Assembly: GCA_024372625.1 (NCBI GenBank)
Contig: CP099607.1
Span: 310,001-374,000, forward strand
Length of the DNA: 64,000 nucleotides
Source of the DNA: Comamonadaceae bacterium OTU4NAUVB1
GTDB taxonomy: Bacteria > Pseudomonadota > Gammaproteobacteria > Burkholderiales > Burkholderiaceae_C
Reading direction: 5' to 3'
The notes under the pieces were generated by a model. That model ran no database searches. It saw only the letters and a list, made by a program, of their open reading frames with translations, and was not told where the DNA came from. The position numbers and the translations under genes were made by a program. This document shows, one piece after another, positions 27,296-35,371 of this stretch (its first letter is position 1; every line of letters starts with the position of its first letter).

Positions 27296-28270
27296 ATGTC
27301 CACCGAATCCAAGCTGATCGATGTTCTGCAGACCCGCGCCAGGAAACTGGAAGACCGGCGTCAATTCTTCCGCAAGACCAGCGCCGTCGGCGCCGGGGTC
27401 GTGGGCGGAATGATCCTCTCGGCCTGCGGCGGCGGTGGCGACGACGCCATTGCACAGCCCGCGCCCGGACCCACCGACGTGGAGATCCTGAATTTCGCGC
27501 TGAACCTCGAATACCTCGAATCGCAGTTCTATCAGTACGCCGTCTTCGGCACCGGCCTGTCGGCCAGCCTGCTCACGGGCACCGGCACGCAGGGCAGCGT
27601 GATCGGCGGCCGGGCCGTGGCCTTCCGCGACCCGGTCGTGGCGCAGTACGCCAAGGAGATCGCCGAGGACGAGATCGCGCACGTCGCGTTCCTGCGTGCC
27701 GCGCTCGGCAGCGCGGCCGTGGCCCAGCCGCAGATCGACATCGGCGGCACGGACCCCAACGGCGCGTTCTCGGTGGCGGCCCGCGCGGCCGGTCTCGTCG
27801 GCCCGGGCGTCGCCTTCGACCCCTACGCGAGCGACGAGAACTTCCTGCTGGGCGCCTTCGTGTTCGAGGACGTGGGCGTGACGGCGTACAAGGGCGCCGC
27901 GCCGCTGATCACCAACAAGACCTACCTGGAGGCCGCCGCCGGCATCCTGGCGGCCGAGGCCTATCACGCCGGCCTGGTGCGCACGGTCCTGTACTCGAAG
28001 GGTCTGGCAACGCCGGCCCTCCGCACCTCGGCCGACGCCATCTCCAACGCGCGCGACACGCTCGACGGCTCGACCGATGTCGACCAGGGCATCACCGGCA
28101 CCAACGGCGCGTCCAACATCGTGCCGCTGGACAAGGACGGCATCGCCTACAGCCGCACGCCCGGCGACGTGCTGAACATCGTCTACCTCAACCCGGGCGC
28201 GGTGTCGCGGGGCGGCTTCTTCCCGGCGGGCGTGAACGGCGCGCTGGTGATGAGCAGCGCCTTCGCCTGA
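27296..28270 (+). CDS. Exported ferritin-like (DUF4439-type) protein
   Basis: A 324-residue protein of the ferritin-like superfamily related to plant desiccation proteins (PCC13-62/Rds1 group). The N-terminus carries both a twin-arginine-like signal (RRQFFRKTSAVGAG) and a lipobox (MILSAC) before a Gly-rich linker, so it is probably a Tat-exported lipoprotein. Candidate di-metal or structural residues lie in helices with EYLESQFYQYA, EDEIAHVAFLRAAL (ExxH), FEDVGVTAYKGAA and AEAYHAGLVR (ExxH). AAAGGA lies 8 nt before the ATG at 27296. Metal content and enzymatic role are unknown; stress or desiccation protection is inferred only from relatives. Confidence 0.85.
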   Translation: MSTESKLIDVLQTRARKLEDRRQFFRKTSAVGAGVVGGMILSACGGGGDDAIAQPAPGPTDVEILNFALNLEYLESQFYQYAVFGTGLSASLLTGTGTQGSVIGGRAVAFRDPVVAQYAKEIAEDEIAHVAFLRAALGSAAVAQPQIDIGGTDPNGAFSVAARAAGLVGPGVAFDPYASDENFLLGAFVFEDVGVTAYKGAAPLITNKTYLEAAAGILAAEAYHAGLVRTVLYSKGLATPALRTSADAISNARDTLDGSTDVDQGITGTNGASNIVPLDKDGIAYSRTPGDVLNIVYLNPGAVSRGGFFPAGVNGALVMSSAFA

Positions 28271-28304
28271 TCGGCCACCGCCCGTCGCGGGCAATAAGTC
28301 ACAT

Positions 28305-28335
28305 TGGCCAGCCGATCGCGCGATCGGACCGGCCA
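28305..28335. repeat. Extended palindrome after the ferritin-like gene
   Basis: The 16-mer at 28312-28327 (CCGATCGCGCGATCGG) is a perfect palindrome, flanked by TGGCC (28305-28309) and GGCCA (28331-28335), which extend the stem with small bulges. It starts 35 bp after the stop codon and may be the transcription terminator. Confidence 0.5.
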
Positions 28336-28449
28336 TGGTGGCTGAAGTAACTAAATAGTTCCTATCTCGTTGAGGCGTTCGCGCGCAGGATGCCATCGCA
28401 AACGCACCCGTCCGGGTCGCGTCGTCCGATTTCCAACGAGAGTTTCACC

Positions 28450-28821
28450 ATGCCGTCCCTGGAACAGCAGGTCTGTGGCTTCGAGGGTGCCCACCATCCC
28501 GGCCACCCCGTCGTCATCGCCGTGCTCATCATGACCAAGTACCCGAGCCTGTCGGCCGCCCGCGAACGCGAGGAAGGCGCCGACTGCGCGGTGGTGCTCG
28601 CCGACGGCGACATTCCGGGCGCCGGCGAGCAGGTCGGCGCGGCGCTCGACATCTTGGCCACGCTGCCCCGGGAAGGTCCGGACGCGGCCTTCGCACGGGC
28701 CACGCGGCAATGGCACACGCGCACCGCGCGCCGCTTCAGGGACCGGCAACTGCCGGGCCAGACGCAGGCGGAGCGCTTCAAGGCGCGGTTCTTCGAGCTG
28801 GCCGCCCGCTGGCCGATCTGA
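28450..28821 (+). CDS. Hypothetical protein
   Basis: A 123-residue soluble protein, not recognised. The N-terminal half has a hydrophobic strand HPVVIAVLIMTKYPSL and the second half is basic with several Arg-rich helical turns (ATRQWHTRTARRFRDRQ, AERFKARFFELAARW). The ATG at 28450 is in the context of a weak purine-rich stretch (GAGAG). The preceding 180 bp contain an AT-rich patch (28340-28365) that could be its promoter. A perfect hairpin follows the stop codon. No link to the adjacent ferritin-like gene beyond orientation is visible. Confidence 0.6.
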   Translation: MPSLEQQVCGFEGAHHPGHPVVIAVLIMTKYPSLSAAREREEGADCAVVLADGDIPGAGEQVGAALDILATLPREGPDAAFARATRQWHTRTARRFRDRQLPGQTQAERFKARFFELAARWPI

Positions 28822-28822
28822 G

Positions 28823-28844
28823 GCCGGGCCGGCCACGGCCCGGC
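28823..28844. terminator. Bidirectional hairpin between convergent genes
   Basis: GCCGGGCC (28823-28830), a 6-nt loop and GGCCCGGC (28837-28844) occupy the 45-bp space between two convergent stop codons. Confidence 0.55.
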
Positions 28845-28866
28845 ACCGCCGGTGGCGTCGCCCGCC

Positions 28867-30120
28867 TCAGCCGAGCCGCACGGGCTGACCGGAAGCCGCC
28901 GACCGGTAGATGGCCTCCATGATCACGTGGTCGCGCACGCCCTCCTCGCCGGGCGTCCGTGGCGCCTGCCCGGTGCGCAGGCACTGGGCGAAGTGATCGA
29001 TCTCGGCGGTGAACTGGTTCTTACGCGGCAGGATCACTTCCTCGATGGCCTTCGCGTCGCCCTGACGCTGGCCGACGAGCAGGCGCTGGCCCTGGTAGTC
29101 GTAGGCGTTGGGCATGTCGAGCGTGGCCTTCTCCATCTGCAGCCGCTGCCACTTGTCCTCGCGCGCGCCGTAGCTCGCGAGGCATTGCGCCACCAGGCCG
29201 GAGGGAAAGCGCAACATGAAGTTGACGGTCTCCTCGACATCGGCGTAGCGCGGGTCGCCCGGAGGGCTGTAGGTGTGGGCGAAGACCTCCACCGGTTCCT
29301 GCCCGGTGATGAAACGCGCGGTGTTCAGGCAGTAGAGCCCGATGTCGGGCAGTGCGCCGCCGCCGGCCTGCGCGCGTTTGTGGCGCCACTGCAGCGTCGC
29401 GTCCGCCGCGACGGTCTGCACGTTGCCGGCGGTGAAGGCGACGATGCGTCCGAACGTCGCGTCCTTGACGAATTCACGCACCCGCAGGTGGTGCGGCTGG
29501 TACTGGATGCGGTAGGCCACCATGAGCCGGACCCCGGCCCTGGCGCAGGCCGCGACCATCGCGCGCGCATCGGCGGCGCTGGTGGCCAGCGGCTTCTCGC
29601 ACAGCACGTGCTTGCCCGCGGCCGCCGCGCGCTCCACGTACTCGCGGTGCATGGCATTGGGCAGGACGACGTAGACCGCCTGCACCTCGGGGTTGTCGCG
29701 CACCTTGTCGAAATCCGCATAGCTGTAGCACGACCCCGGCGCGATGCCGTACTGGCGCGCCACGGCGGCCATCTTCTCGGGCGAGCCCGACACCAGGGCC
29801 GTCACCCGCGCCTGTCCGCTCTCGGCGAAAGCGGGCATCAGTTCTTCCAGCGACAAGCGCCCGAGCCCGACGATGGCGAAGCCGATGCGCTGCGCGGGCG
29901 GCAGCGGCGCCGGCGGCGGTGAACCGGGGCTGTCGGCCTCCCCGCGCCAGGGCGGGAACACGACCTTGCCGTCCTGGACGCGCCCGGTGTCGACGGGCGT
30001 CGGCCCGGGCAGGCCCTGCGCCGCGACGGCACCGGCCGAAAGCACCAGTCCGGTGGTCGTGGAAGCACCCAGCTTGAGCATGGCGCGCCGCTGGAGGGCG
30101 GAATTCATGGAAGACGGCAT
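28867..30120 (-). CDS. Exported Gfo/Idh/MocA-family oxidoreductase (glucose-fructose oxidoreductase-like)
   Basis: A 417-residue NAD(P)-dependent oxidoreductase. A twin-arginine signal (RRAMLKLGAS, then an Ala-rich h-region ending AVAAQ) sends it to the periplasm folded. A Pro-rich linker leads to the Rossmann domain with FAIVGLGRLSLEELMPAF, then VLPNAMHREY and the family motif CEKPLATS (Lys catalytic). Tyr in LPDIGLYCLN fits the catalytic Asp/Tyr helix region. The layout is that of Zymomonas glucose-fructose oxidoreductase, which binds NADP tightly and makes sorbitol and gluconolactone. Substrate here is unproven. It is followed downstream by no same-strand gene and preceded by two small same-strand genes. 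Confidence 0.82.
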   Translation of the reverse strand: MPSSMNSALQRRAMLKLGASTTTGLVLSAGAVAAQGLPGPTPVDTGRVQDGKVVFPPWRGEADSPGSPPPAPLPPAQRIGFAIVGLGRLSLEELMPAFAESGQARVTALVSGSPEKMAAVARQYGIAPGSCYSYADFDKVRDNPEVQAVYVVLPNAMHREYVERAAAAGKHVLCEKPLATSAADARAMVAACARAGVRLMVAYRIQYQPHHLRVREFVKDATFGRIVAFTAGNVQTVAADATLQWRHKRAQAGGGALPDIGLYCLNTARFITGQEPVEVFAHTYSPPGDPRYADVEETVNFMLRFPSGLVAQCLASYGAREDKWQRLQMEKATLDMPNAYDYQGQRLLVGQRQGDAKAIEEVILPRKNQFTAEIDHFAQCLRTGQAPRTPGEEGVRDHVIMEAIYRSAASGQPVRLG

Positions 30121-30134
30121 GGCGGGGACGGACG

Positions 30135-30434
30135 TCAGTCCTTGGGCGAATTGAGGGGCGTGTGTTCGTCCGGCGAGCGATCGCGGGGCTCGGTGTTGGG
30201 CGCCGAACTCAGGTCCTCGTGGAGTTCGAAGGCTGCCGAATCGTCGTGCTCCGTGGATTCGACGTCGGCGCGCTTCGCGTTCATGCGTTCGTCCGGCGCC
30301 GGACCGCCGACGTTGTCGCCGGCCGCGGTGCGCTTGGTACTCAGCTTCTCGCCCGCGCCCATGTTGTCGACGCCGCCGCTGGTGCTGGGGCGGGTGCCCT
30401 CGCCGCTGGTCGTGACCTGGTTGTAATTGCTCAT
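30135..30434 (-). CDS. Small hydrophilic, probably disordered protein
   Basis: A 99-residue protein without hydrophobic core: rich in Ser, Thr, Asp, Glu, Gly and Pro. It begins MSNYNQVTTSGEGTRPST and ends in an acidic, Pro-rich tail (EHTPLNSPKD). It is not recognised. GGAGG lies 9 nt before the ATG. It ends 14 bp before the start of the exported oxidoreductase gene on the same strand, suggesting co-transcription. Composition is that of stress-related disordered proteins, but this is only an impression. Confidence 0.6.
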   Translation of the reverse strand: MSNYNQVTTSGEGTRPSTSGGVDNMGAGEKLSTKRTAAGDNVGGPAPDERMNAKRADVESTEHDDSAAFELHEDLSSAPNTEPRDRSPDEHTPLNSPKD

Positions 30435-30546
30435 GTGGATGGCCTCCGTGTGATGGAAGCGCTCAAGCTAAGACGGTGCGGCCCCGCACGCCTGTAGGAA
30501 AGCGGGCCGAGACGGGCGGCTCCATCGCGACCCCCGGCGCGCGCGC

Positions 30547-30879
30547 TCAGGTCGGCGCGTCGTGCTTGATGGCCTCGGCGCGCTTGTAGTTCGACAGCGG
30601 TGCCGGATCGTCCTCGGACGCCGCCGCTTCGCGCTCGGCCCGGACCTGGTCCTGCGCCTCGTCCTGGCGGTCCATCGAGGCGATGGCGCGGTCGATGTCG
30701 CCCTCCAGCGCCGCCAGGCGGGCCTCGTAGTCGGGGCTCGCGGGATCGGGCAACGCGAAACGCTGGCGCTCGGTCTCGTCGCCCCGCGACGCGAAGACGC
30801 TGCGGTGCTGCTCGCGGTCGGACGACAGGGCGCGCAGGGCGCCGGCGGCGGGGGAGGTGCTGCTGAAGGACGTGGTCAT
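30547..30879 (-). CDS. Small charged helical protein
   Basis: A 110-residue protein, not recognised. After a Ser/Ala-rich N-terminus it is highly charged with a likely long helix (YEARLAALEGDIDRAIASMDRQDEAQDQVRAEREAAA), possibly coiled coil, and a short C-terminal segment SNYKRAEAIKHDAPT. CAGGAG precedes the ATG at 9 nt, a good ribosome-binding site. It lies 112 bp upstream of the disordered-protein gene on the same strand; both may belong to one stress-type group with the exported oxidoreductase, which is speculation from arrangement. Confidence 0.6.
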   Translation of the reverse strand: MTTSFSSTSPAAGALRALSSDREQHRSVFASRGDETERQRFALPDPASPDYEARLAALEGDIDRAIASMDRQDEAQDQVRAEREAAASEDDPAPLSNYKRAEAIKHDAPT

Positions 30880-31189
30880 TGGAAAGACTCCTGAGGTTGG
30901 ACGGTGGTTTCGCCGGCCGGCGGCAAGCCGGTGCGCGACGCGGCCCGGCGGCCGGCTGCACTTGTTCCTGGAGTTCTTCGCGTGCGGTGTGACGGCCGCG
31001 CCGTCGTCCGTCGGAGCGGACCATCGGCGCGGTCGGTGCAATTTGCCACAGCCGCAGGCGCCGGCGACCGGACGGGCGAAAGTTGCGGCCATGTCCTGCA
31101 TGCCGATGCGGCGCCCGACGCGCCGGGCCTCCGCGCTGGTCCGACACGGACCCCGCTCGGGCGCCAGCCGGAGGTTCCGCCCCGCGCCG
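30880..31189. other. 310-bp gap without a convincing gene
   Basis: It holds the ribosome-binding site and presumably the promoter of the charged-protein gene at its left end and the 3' flank of the LysR gene at its right end. Open frames here are GC-driven and show no recognisable protein. No hairpin or riboswitch was identified. Confidence 0.35.
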
Positions 31190-32110
31190 TTAGCGTGGCG
31201 CCGGGCGCGCCAGTCCGGCGGCGAGCGCGTCGACGAAGGCGCGCACGCGCGCCGACAGCTGGTGGCGCTGCGGGTAGACGGCATAGATGTCGGCTTCGGG
31301 CGAGCGGTGGTTTTCCAGCACCGCCACCAGCCGGCCGCTGCGCAGGTGGCGTTCGATGTCCCACTCGGCGCGCATCAGGATGCCGTGGCCGTCGAGGGCC
31401 CAGGCCACGGCGATCTCGCCGTCGTTGGTGGTCAGGCTGCCGCGCGTCTTGACCGCCTCGGTGCGCGCCTTGCTCCCGGTGCCGGTGGTCAGGCGCCACA
31501 GGCCGTAGGCCTCGTCGCCCTGCCGGATGCCGATGCAGTTGTGGCGGACGAGGTCGTTGGGCACCCGGGGCGTGCCGTGCCGCGCCAGGTAGGCCGGCGC
31601 GGCGCACAGCAGGCGCCGGTTGCCGGCCACCCGGCGGGCGACCACGCGGCCGTCGGGCGGCTCGCCGAAGCGCACGCAGACGTCGTAGGCGTCGTCGGTC
31701 GGCGCCGGTGGATTCACCGACAGCTGCAGCTGCACGTCCACCTCCGGATGCAGCCGCGCGAAGCGCGAGATGATCGGCGCGACGTGCGTGCGCCCGAAAC
31801 CCAGCGTCGCGTTGACGCGCAGCAGCCCCTGCGGCGCGCGGCGCGACTGGCCCAGCAGTTCGTTGAGGTCGTCGATCTCCGCCAGGATGCGCCGGGCGTG
31901 CGCCACGAACACCTCGCCCTCGGGCGTGAGGCCCATGCGGCGGGTGCTGCGCGTGACCAGCGACACGCCCGCGCGGGCCTCCATCTGCGAGAGCCGCTTG
32001 CTCACCGCCGCCGTCGAGATGCCGAGCTCGCGCCCCGCCGCGCTCAGGCTGCCGCAGGCCGCCAGGGTCGAGAAGAAGCCGAGTTCGCCCGGCTGGATGC
32101 CCGTGGTCAT
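31190..32110 (-). CDS. LysR-family regulator, DmlR-like
   Basis: A 306-residue LysR regulator: winged helix-turn-helix at about 10-68 (LSAAGRELGISTAAVSKRLSQMEAR) and a C-terminal effector domain with DVCVRFGEPPDGRVVARRV, the pattern of the CrgA/DmlR branch. It diverges from the tartrate/D-malate dehydrogenase gene across 140 bp, an arrangement like dmlR-dmlA in E. coli, where the regulator activates the dehydrogenase with the hydroxyacid as inducer. The shared region has a loose dyad around 32131-32155 that could be its operator. The effector is inferred. Confidence 0.82.
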   Translation of the reverse strand: MTTGIQPGELGFFSTLAACGSLSAAGRELGISTAAVSKRLSQMEARAGVSLVTRSTRRMGLTPEGEVFVAHARRILAEIDDLNELLGQSRRAPQGLLRVNATLGFGRTHVAPIISRFARLHPEVDVQLQLSVNPPAPTDDAYDVCVRFGEPPDGRVVARRVAGNRRLLCAAPAYLARHGTPRVPNDLVRHNCIGIRQGDEAYGLWRLTTGTGSKARTEAVKTRGSLTTNDGEIAVAWALDGHGILMRAEWDIERHLRSGRLVAVLENHRSPEADIYAVYPQRHQLSARVRAFVDALAAGLARPAPR

Positions 32111-32250
32111 GCGAGGTCCGATCGTCGGTCGATTGTTGAACGTGGGTTAACGATGGATTGAATCCGGAGGCGATTCTGCAGGCCTTCGCGTTCCTACAGT
32201 CACATCCGTTCCACCCCCATCCACCACCGGACCCGAAAGAGAGACAAGCC

Positions 32251-33348
32251 ATGAAGACCTACAGGATCGCGACCATCCCCGGCGACGGCATCGGCAAGGA
32301 GGTCGTGCCCGCCGGACGCGAGGTGCTCGAGGCGCTGGCCGCCGGCAGCAGCACGTTCGAGTTCGACTTCGAGGACTTCGCCTGGGGCGGCGACTGGTTC
32401 CGCGCCCACGGCGAGATGATGCCCGCCGACGGCCTGGACGCCCTGCGCGACAAGGACGCCATCCTCTTCGGCTCGGCCGGCGACCCCCACATCCCCGACC
32501 ACGTCACCCTCTGGGGCCTGCGCCTGAAGATCTGCCAGGGCTTCGACCAGTACGCCAACGTGCGTCCCACGCGCATCCTGCCGGGCATCGACGGCCCGCT
32601 CAAGCGCTGCGGCCCCGACGACCTGAACTGGGTCATCGTGCGAGAGAACTCGGAAGGCGAGTACTCCGGCGTGGGCGGCCGCGTCCACCAGGGCCACCCG
32701 ATCGAGGCCGCCTGCGACGTCTCCATGATGACCCGCGTCGGTGTCGAGCGCATCCTCCGCTACGCCTTCGAGCTGGCACAGTCGCGGCCCCGCAAGCTGC
32801 TGACCGTCGTCACCAAGAGCAACGCCCAGCGCCACGCGATGGTGATGTGGGACCAGATCGCCGGCGAGGTCGCCAGGGACTTCCCCGACGTCGCCTGGGA
32901 CAAGGAGCTGGTCGACGCGGCCACCGCGCGCATGGTCAACAAGCCCGCCACGCTCGACACCATCGTCGCGACCAACCTGCACGCGGACATCCTCTCGGAC
33001 CTGGCCGCCGCGCTGGCCGGCAGCCTGGGCATCGCGCCCACGGGCAACATCGATCCGCAGCGCCGCTACCCGAGCATGTTCGAGCCGATCCACGGCTCGG
33101 CCTTCGACATCATGGGCAAGGGCCTGGCCAACCCGGTGGGCACCTTCTGGTCGGTGGTGATGCTGCTGGAGCACCTGGGCGAGACCGAGGCCGCAAGGCA
33201 GGTCATGGCCGCCATCGAGCGCGTGACGGCCGACCCCGCGCTGCACACCGGCGACCTCGGCGGCACCGCCACCACCGCGCAGGTCACCCGCGCCGTGTGC
33301 GCCCGGCTCGCCGACGACGGCCGCACCGGGCAGCGCCAGGCCGCCTGA
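32251..33348 (+). CDS. Tartrate/D-malate dehydrogenase (decarboxylating)
   Basis: A 365-residue enzyme of the isopropylmalate/isocitrate dehydrogenase family, subtype tartrate dehydrogenase (TtuC/DmlA). It starts TYRIATIPGDGIGKEV. Substrate and Mg2+ motifs are visible: LWGLRLKICQGFDQYANVRPTR (Arg residues binding the acid), VRENSEGEYSGVGGR, VTKSNAQRH (catalytic Lys), VATNLHADILSDLAAALAGSLGIAP (metal Asp) and EPIHGSAFDIMGKG. It oxidises tartrate or D-malate with NAD+. The ATG at 32251 was chosen for family fit, though the leader is purine-rich (GAAAGAGAGA). Probably co-transcribed with the Bug gene 88 bp downstream. Confidence 0.88.
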   Translation: MKTYRIATIPGDGIGKEVVPAGREVLEALAAGSSTFEFDFEDFAWGGDWFRAHGEMMPADGLDALRDKDAILFGSAGDPHIPDHVTLWGLRLKICQGFDQYANVRPTRILPGIDGPLKRCGPDDLNWVIVRENSEGEYSGVGGRVHQGHPIEAACDVSMMTRVGVERILRYAFELAQSRPRKLLTVVTKSNAQRHAMVMWDQIAGEVARDFPDVAWDKELVDAATARMVNKPATLDTIVATNLHADILSDLAAALAGSLGIAPTGNIDPQRRYPSMFEPIHGSAFDIMGKGLANPVGTFWSVVMLLEHLGETEAARQVMAAIERVTADPALHTGDLGGTATTAQVTRAVCARLADDGRTGQRQAA

Positions 33349-33436
33349 TCGACGCGGTCCGCCGCACCCACGCGCCCATCGAGGCGGCCCCGCGTGCCGC
33401 CGGGCGCTCCCGCACCGTCCCTTCCGGAGACACACC

Positions 33437-34414
33437 ATGAAGACATCGACCCCGCGCCTGCGCCGGGCGCTGAGCGCGCTCGCCCTGACGTTCGCCACCA
33501 CGCTGGCCGCCGCCCAGGCGTTTCCCTCCAAGCCCATCACGCTGGTCGTGCCGTTCCCGCCGGGCGGTAGTTCCGACGTGCTGGCCCGCTCGCTCGGCAC
33601 CGCCCTGTCGCAGCGCCTGGGCCAGCCGGTGATCGTGGAGAGCCGGCCCGGCGCCGGCGCCACGCTCGGCGCCGACTTCGTCGCCAAGGCCCGGCCCGAC
33701 GGCCACACCCTGCTCATGGGCGCGGTGCATCACACCATCGCCACCAGCGTGTACAGGAAGCTGCCCTACGACTTCGAGACGAGCTTCGCGCCAATCACCA
33801 CCGTGGCGCTGGTGCCCAACGTGCTGGTGGTCAACGCGAAGTCGCCGGCCACCGACGTGCAGGGCCTGATCGCACTGGCCAAGGCGTCGCCGGGCCGGCT
33901 GTCCTACGGCTCCAACGGCAACGGCACGGTGCAGCACCTGATCGGCACGCGGTTCGCGCAGCAGGCCGGCGTCGCGCTGCTGCACGTGCCCTACAAGGGC
34001 AGCGCGCCGCTGACCACCGACCTGCTCGGCGGTCAGGTCGACATGTCCTTCGACACCCTCACGCCGCTGGTGCCCCACCTCGCGGGCGGCAAGCTGCGCG
34101 CCCTGGCCGTCACCACCGCCAAACGCTCCGGCGCCCTGCCCGACGTGCCGACGCTGGCCGAGTCCGGGCTGGCCGGCTTCGACCAGGGCACGTGGTTCGG
34201 CATCCTCGCCCCGGCGGCGACGCCCCGCGACATCGTCGGGAAGCTCAACGCCGAGATGGTCGCGGTCATCCAGTCGCCGGATTTCAGGAAGCGCATGGAG
34301 GAGATCGGCGCCGAGCCGGTGGCCGACACGCCGGCGCTGATGGCCGAGCGCATCCGGGACGACACCGCCCGCTACGCCAGGCTGGTCAAGGAGGCGAAGG
34401 TCGCGATCGACTGA
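33437..34414 (+). CDS. Bug/TctC-family periplasmic binding protein (next to tartrate dehydrogenase)
   Basis: A 325-residue secreted solute-binding protein with a clear signal peptide (about 1-27, ending AAAQA). Bug-family features are the first binding-loop strand PITLVVPFPPGGSSDVLAR, PGAGATLGADFVAKARPDGHTLL, YGSNGNGTVQHL, VPYKGSAPLTTDLLGGQVDMSFDT and a Lys/Asp-ended C-terminus. Bug proteins bind small carboxylates, usually for TctAB-type transporters or for signalling; no tctA or tctB gene is in this window. The position after a tartrate/D-malate dehydrogenase suggests tartrate or malate as ligand. GGAGA precedes the ATG. Confidence 0.88.
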   Translation: MKTSTPRLRRALSALALTFATTLAAAQAFPSKPITLVVPFPPGGSSDVLARSLGTALSQRLGQPVIVESRPGAGATLGADFVAKARPDGHTLLMGAVHHTIATSVYRKLPYDFETSFAPITTVALVPNVLVVNAKSPATDVQGLIALAKASPGRLSYGSNGNGTVQHLIGTRFAQQAGVALLHVPYKGSAPLTTDLLGGQVDMSFDTLTPLVPHLAGGKLRALAVTTAKRSGALPDVPTLAESGLAGFDQGTWFGILAPAATPRDIVGKLNAEMVAVIQSPDFRKRMEEIGAEPVADTPALMAERIRDDTARYARLVKEAKVAID

Positions 34415-34431
34415 GCGGGCGCGGGGCCCGC
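34415..34431. terminator. Hairpin between convergent genes
   Basis: GCGGGC (34415-34420), a 5-nt loop and GCCCGC (34426-34431), directly after the Bug stop codon and before a C-rich run; on the other strand it faces the end of the long minus-strand gene run. Confidence 0.45.
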
Positions 34432-34444
34432 CCGCCCCCCTCCG

Positions 34445-35371
34445 TCACGCCGGGCCCGCGAGCGCCTCGAGGAGGTTGCGCGCCGCGCCCACGGCCATGC
34501 CGCGCAGGCCGCCGTCGGTGGTGCCGCCCACGTGCGGCGTCAGCACGACGTTGGGCATCGCCAGCCAGGGCGAGTCCGCCGCCAGCGGCTCGTCGGCGAA
34601 GCAGTCGAGGCCGAGTTGAAGTTCGTCCGCGCGCAGGCGCCGGTGCATGTCGGCCTCGTCGAACAGGCCGGCGCGCGCGGTGTTGACGACGATGGCGCCC
34701 CGGCGCAGCAGGCCCAGGCGCCGCGCGTCCAGCAGGCCCCGGGTGGCGTCGTCCAGCGGGCAGTGCAGCGAGACGATGTCGCTGGCGGCCAGCAGGTCGT
34801 CCAGTCCGGTGGCGATCGCGCCCTCGGGCAATTCGGACGCCGGCACGAAGGGATCGGCCACCAGCACCCGCATGCCGATCGCCCGCGCGAAGCGCGCCAC
34901 GCGCGCGCCGATCGCGCCGCAGCCCACCACGCCCAGCGTCGCCCCGGCGAGTTCCAGGCCCAGGTAGCCCGGCTTGTCCCAGTGGCCGTCGTGCATGCGC
35001 CGGTCCAGCCAGGCGATGCGGCGGGCGCAGGCCAGCATCAGGCCCAGCGCGTGCTCGGCGACGGCCTGGCTGTTGGAGCCGAGCGCCGCCCGCACCGCGA
35101 TGCCCAGCGCGCGCGCGGCCACCTGATCGATCGCGTCCAGCCCGACGCCGTGGCGCGAGACCACCCGCAGCCGGGGCGAGGCCGCGAGCACGCGGCGGTC
35201 GATGCGCCCGTAGCGCGCCAGGATGGCGACGGGCCGCTCGCGCTCGCACAGCGCCACCAGCGCGTCCTGGGTGAATTTGGCGCCGGTGTAGACCAGGCGG
35301 TGCGCGCGCAGGAGTTCGACGGCGTCGGGATGCAGCCGGGCTTCGGTGACGAGGATGGTGTCGGAGGTCAT
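34445..35371 (-). CDS. D-isomer-specific 2-hydroxyacid dehydrogenase (module B)
   Basis: A 308-residue NAD-dependent dehydrogenase. It has the Rossmann motif VVGCGAIGARVARF at about 149-162, DPFVPASE (the Asp that favours NADH), the catalytic Arg in VNTARAG, Glu in FADEPLAAD and His in LTPHVGGTT. It would interconvert a 2-hydroxy and a 2-oxo acid. The start ATG overlaps the stop of the SMP-30 gene by 4 bp (ATGA), so they are translationally coupled. It is the last gene of the eleven-gene minus-strand run and is a collinear paralogue of the dehydrogenase at 39383-40321. Substrate unknown. Confidence 0.88.
   Translation of the reverse strand: MTSDTILVTEARLHPDAVELLRAHRLVYTGAKFTQDALVALCERERPVAILARYGRIDRRVLAASPRLRVVSRHGVGLDAIDQVAARALGIAVRAALGSNSQAVAEHALGLMLACARRIAWLDRRMHDGHWDKPGYLGLELAGATLGVVGCGAIGARVARFARAIGMRVLVADPFVPASELPEGAIATGLDDLLAASDIVSLHCPLDDATRGLLDARRLGLLRRGAIVVNTARAGLFDEADMHRRLRADELQLGLDCFADEPLAADSPWLAMPNVVLTPHVGGTTDGGLRGMAVGAARNLLEALAGPA

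Noticed and set aside
30492..32199. CTGTAGGAA word at 30492-30500 and its reverse complement at 32191-32199, both in promoter regions, considered as a shared stress-promoter element.
   Set aside because: A 9-mer is expected about once by chance in a window of this size, and the two genes have no evident functional link.
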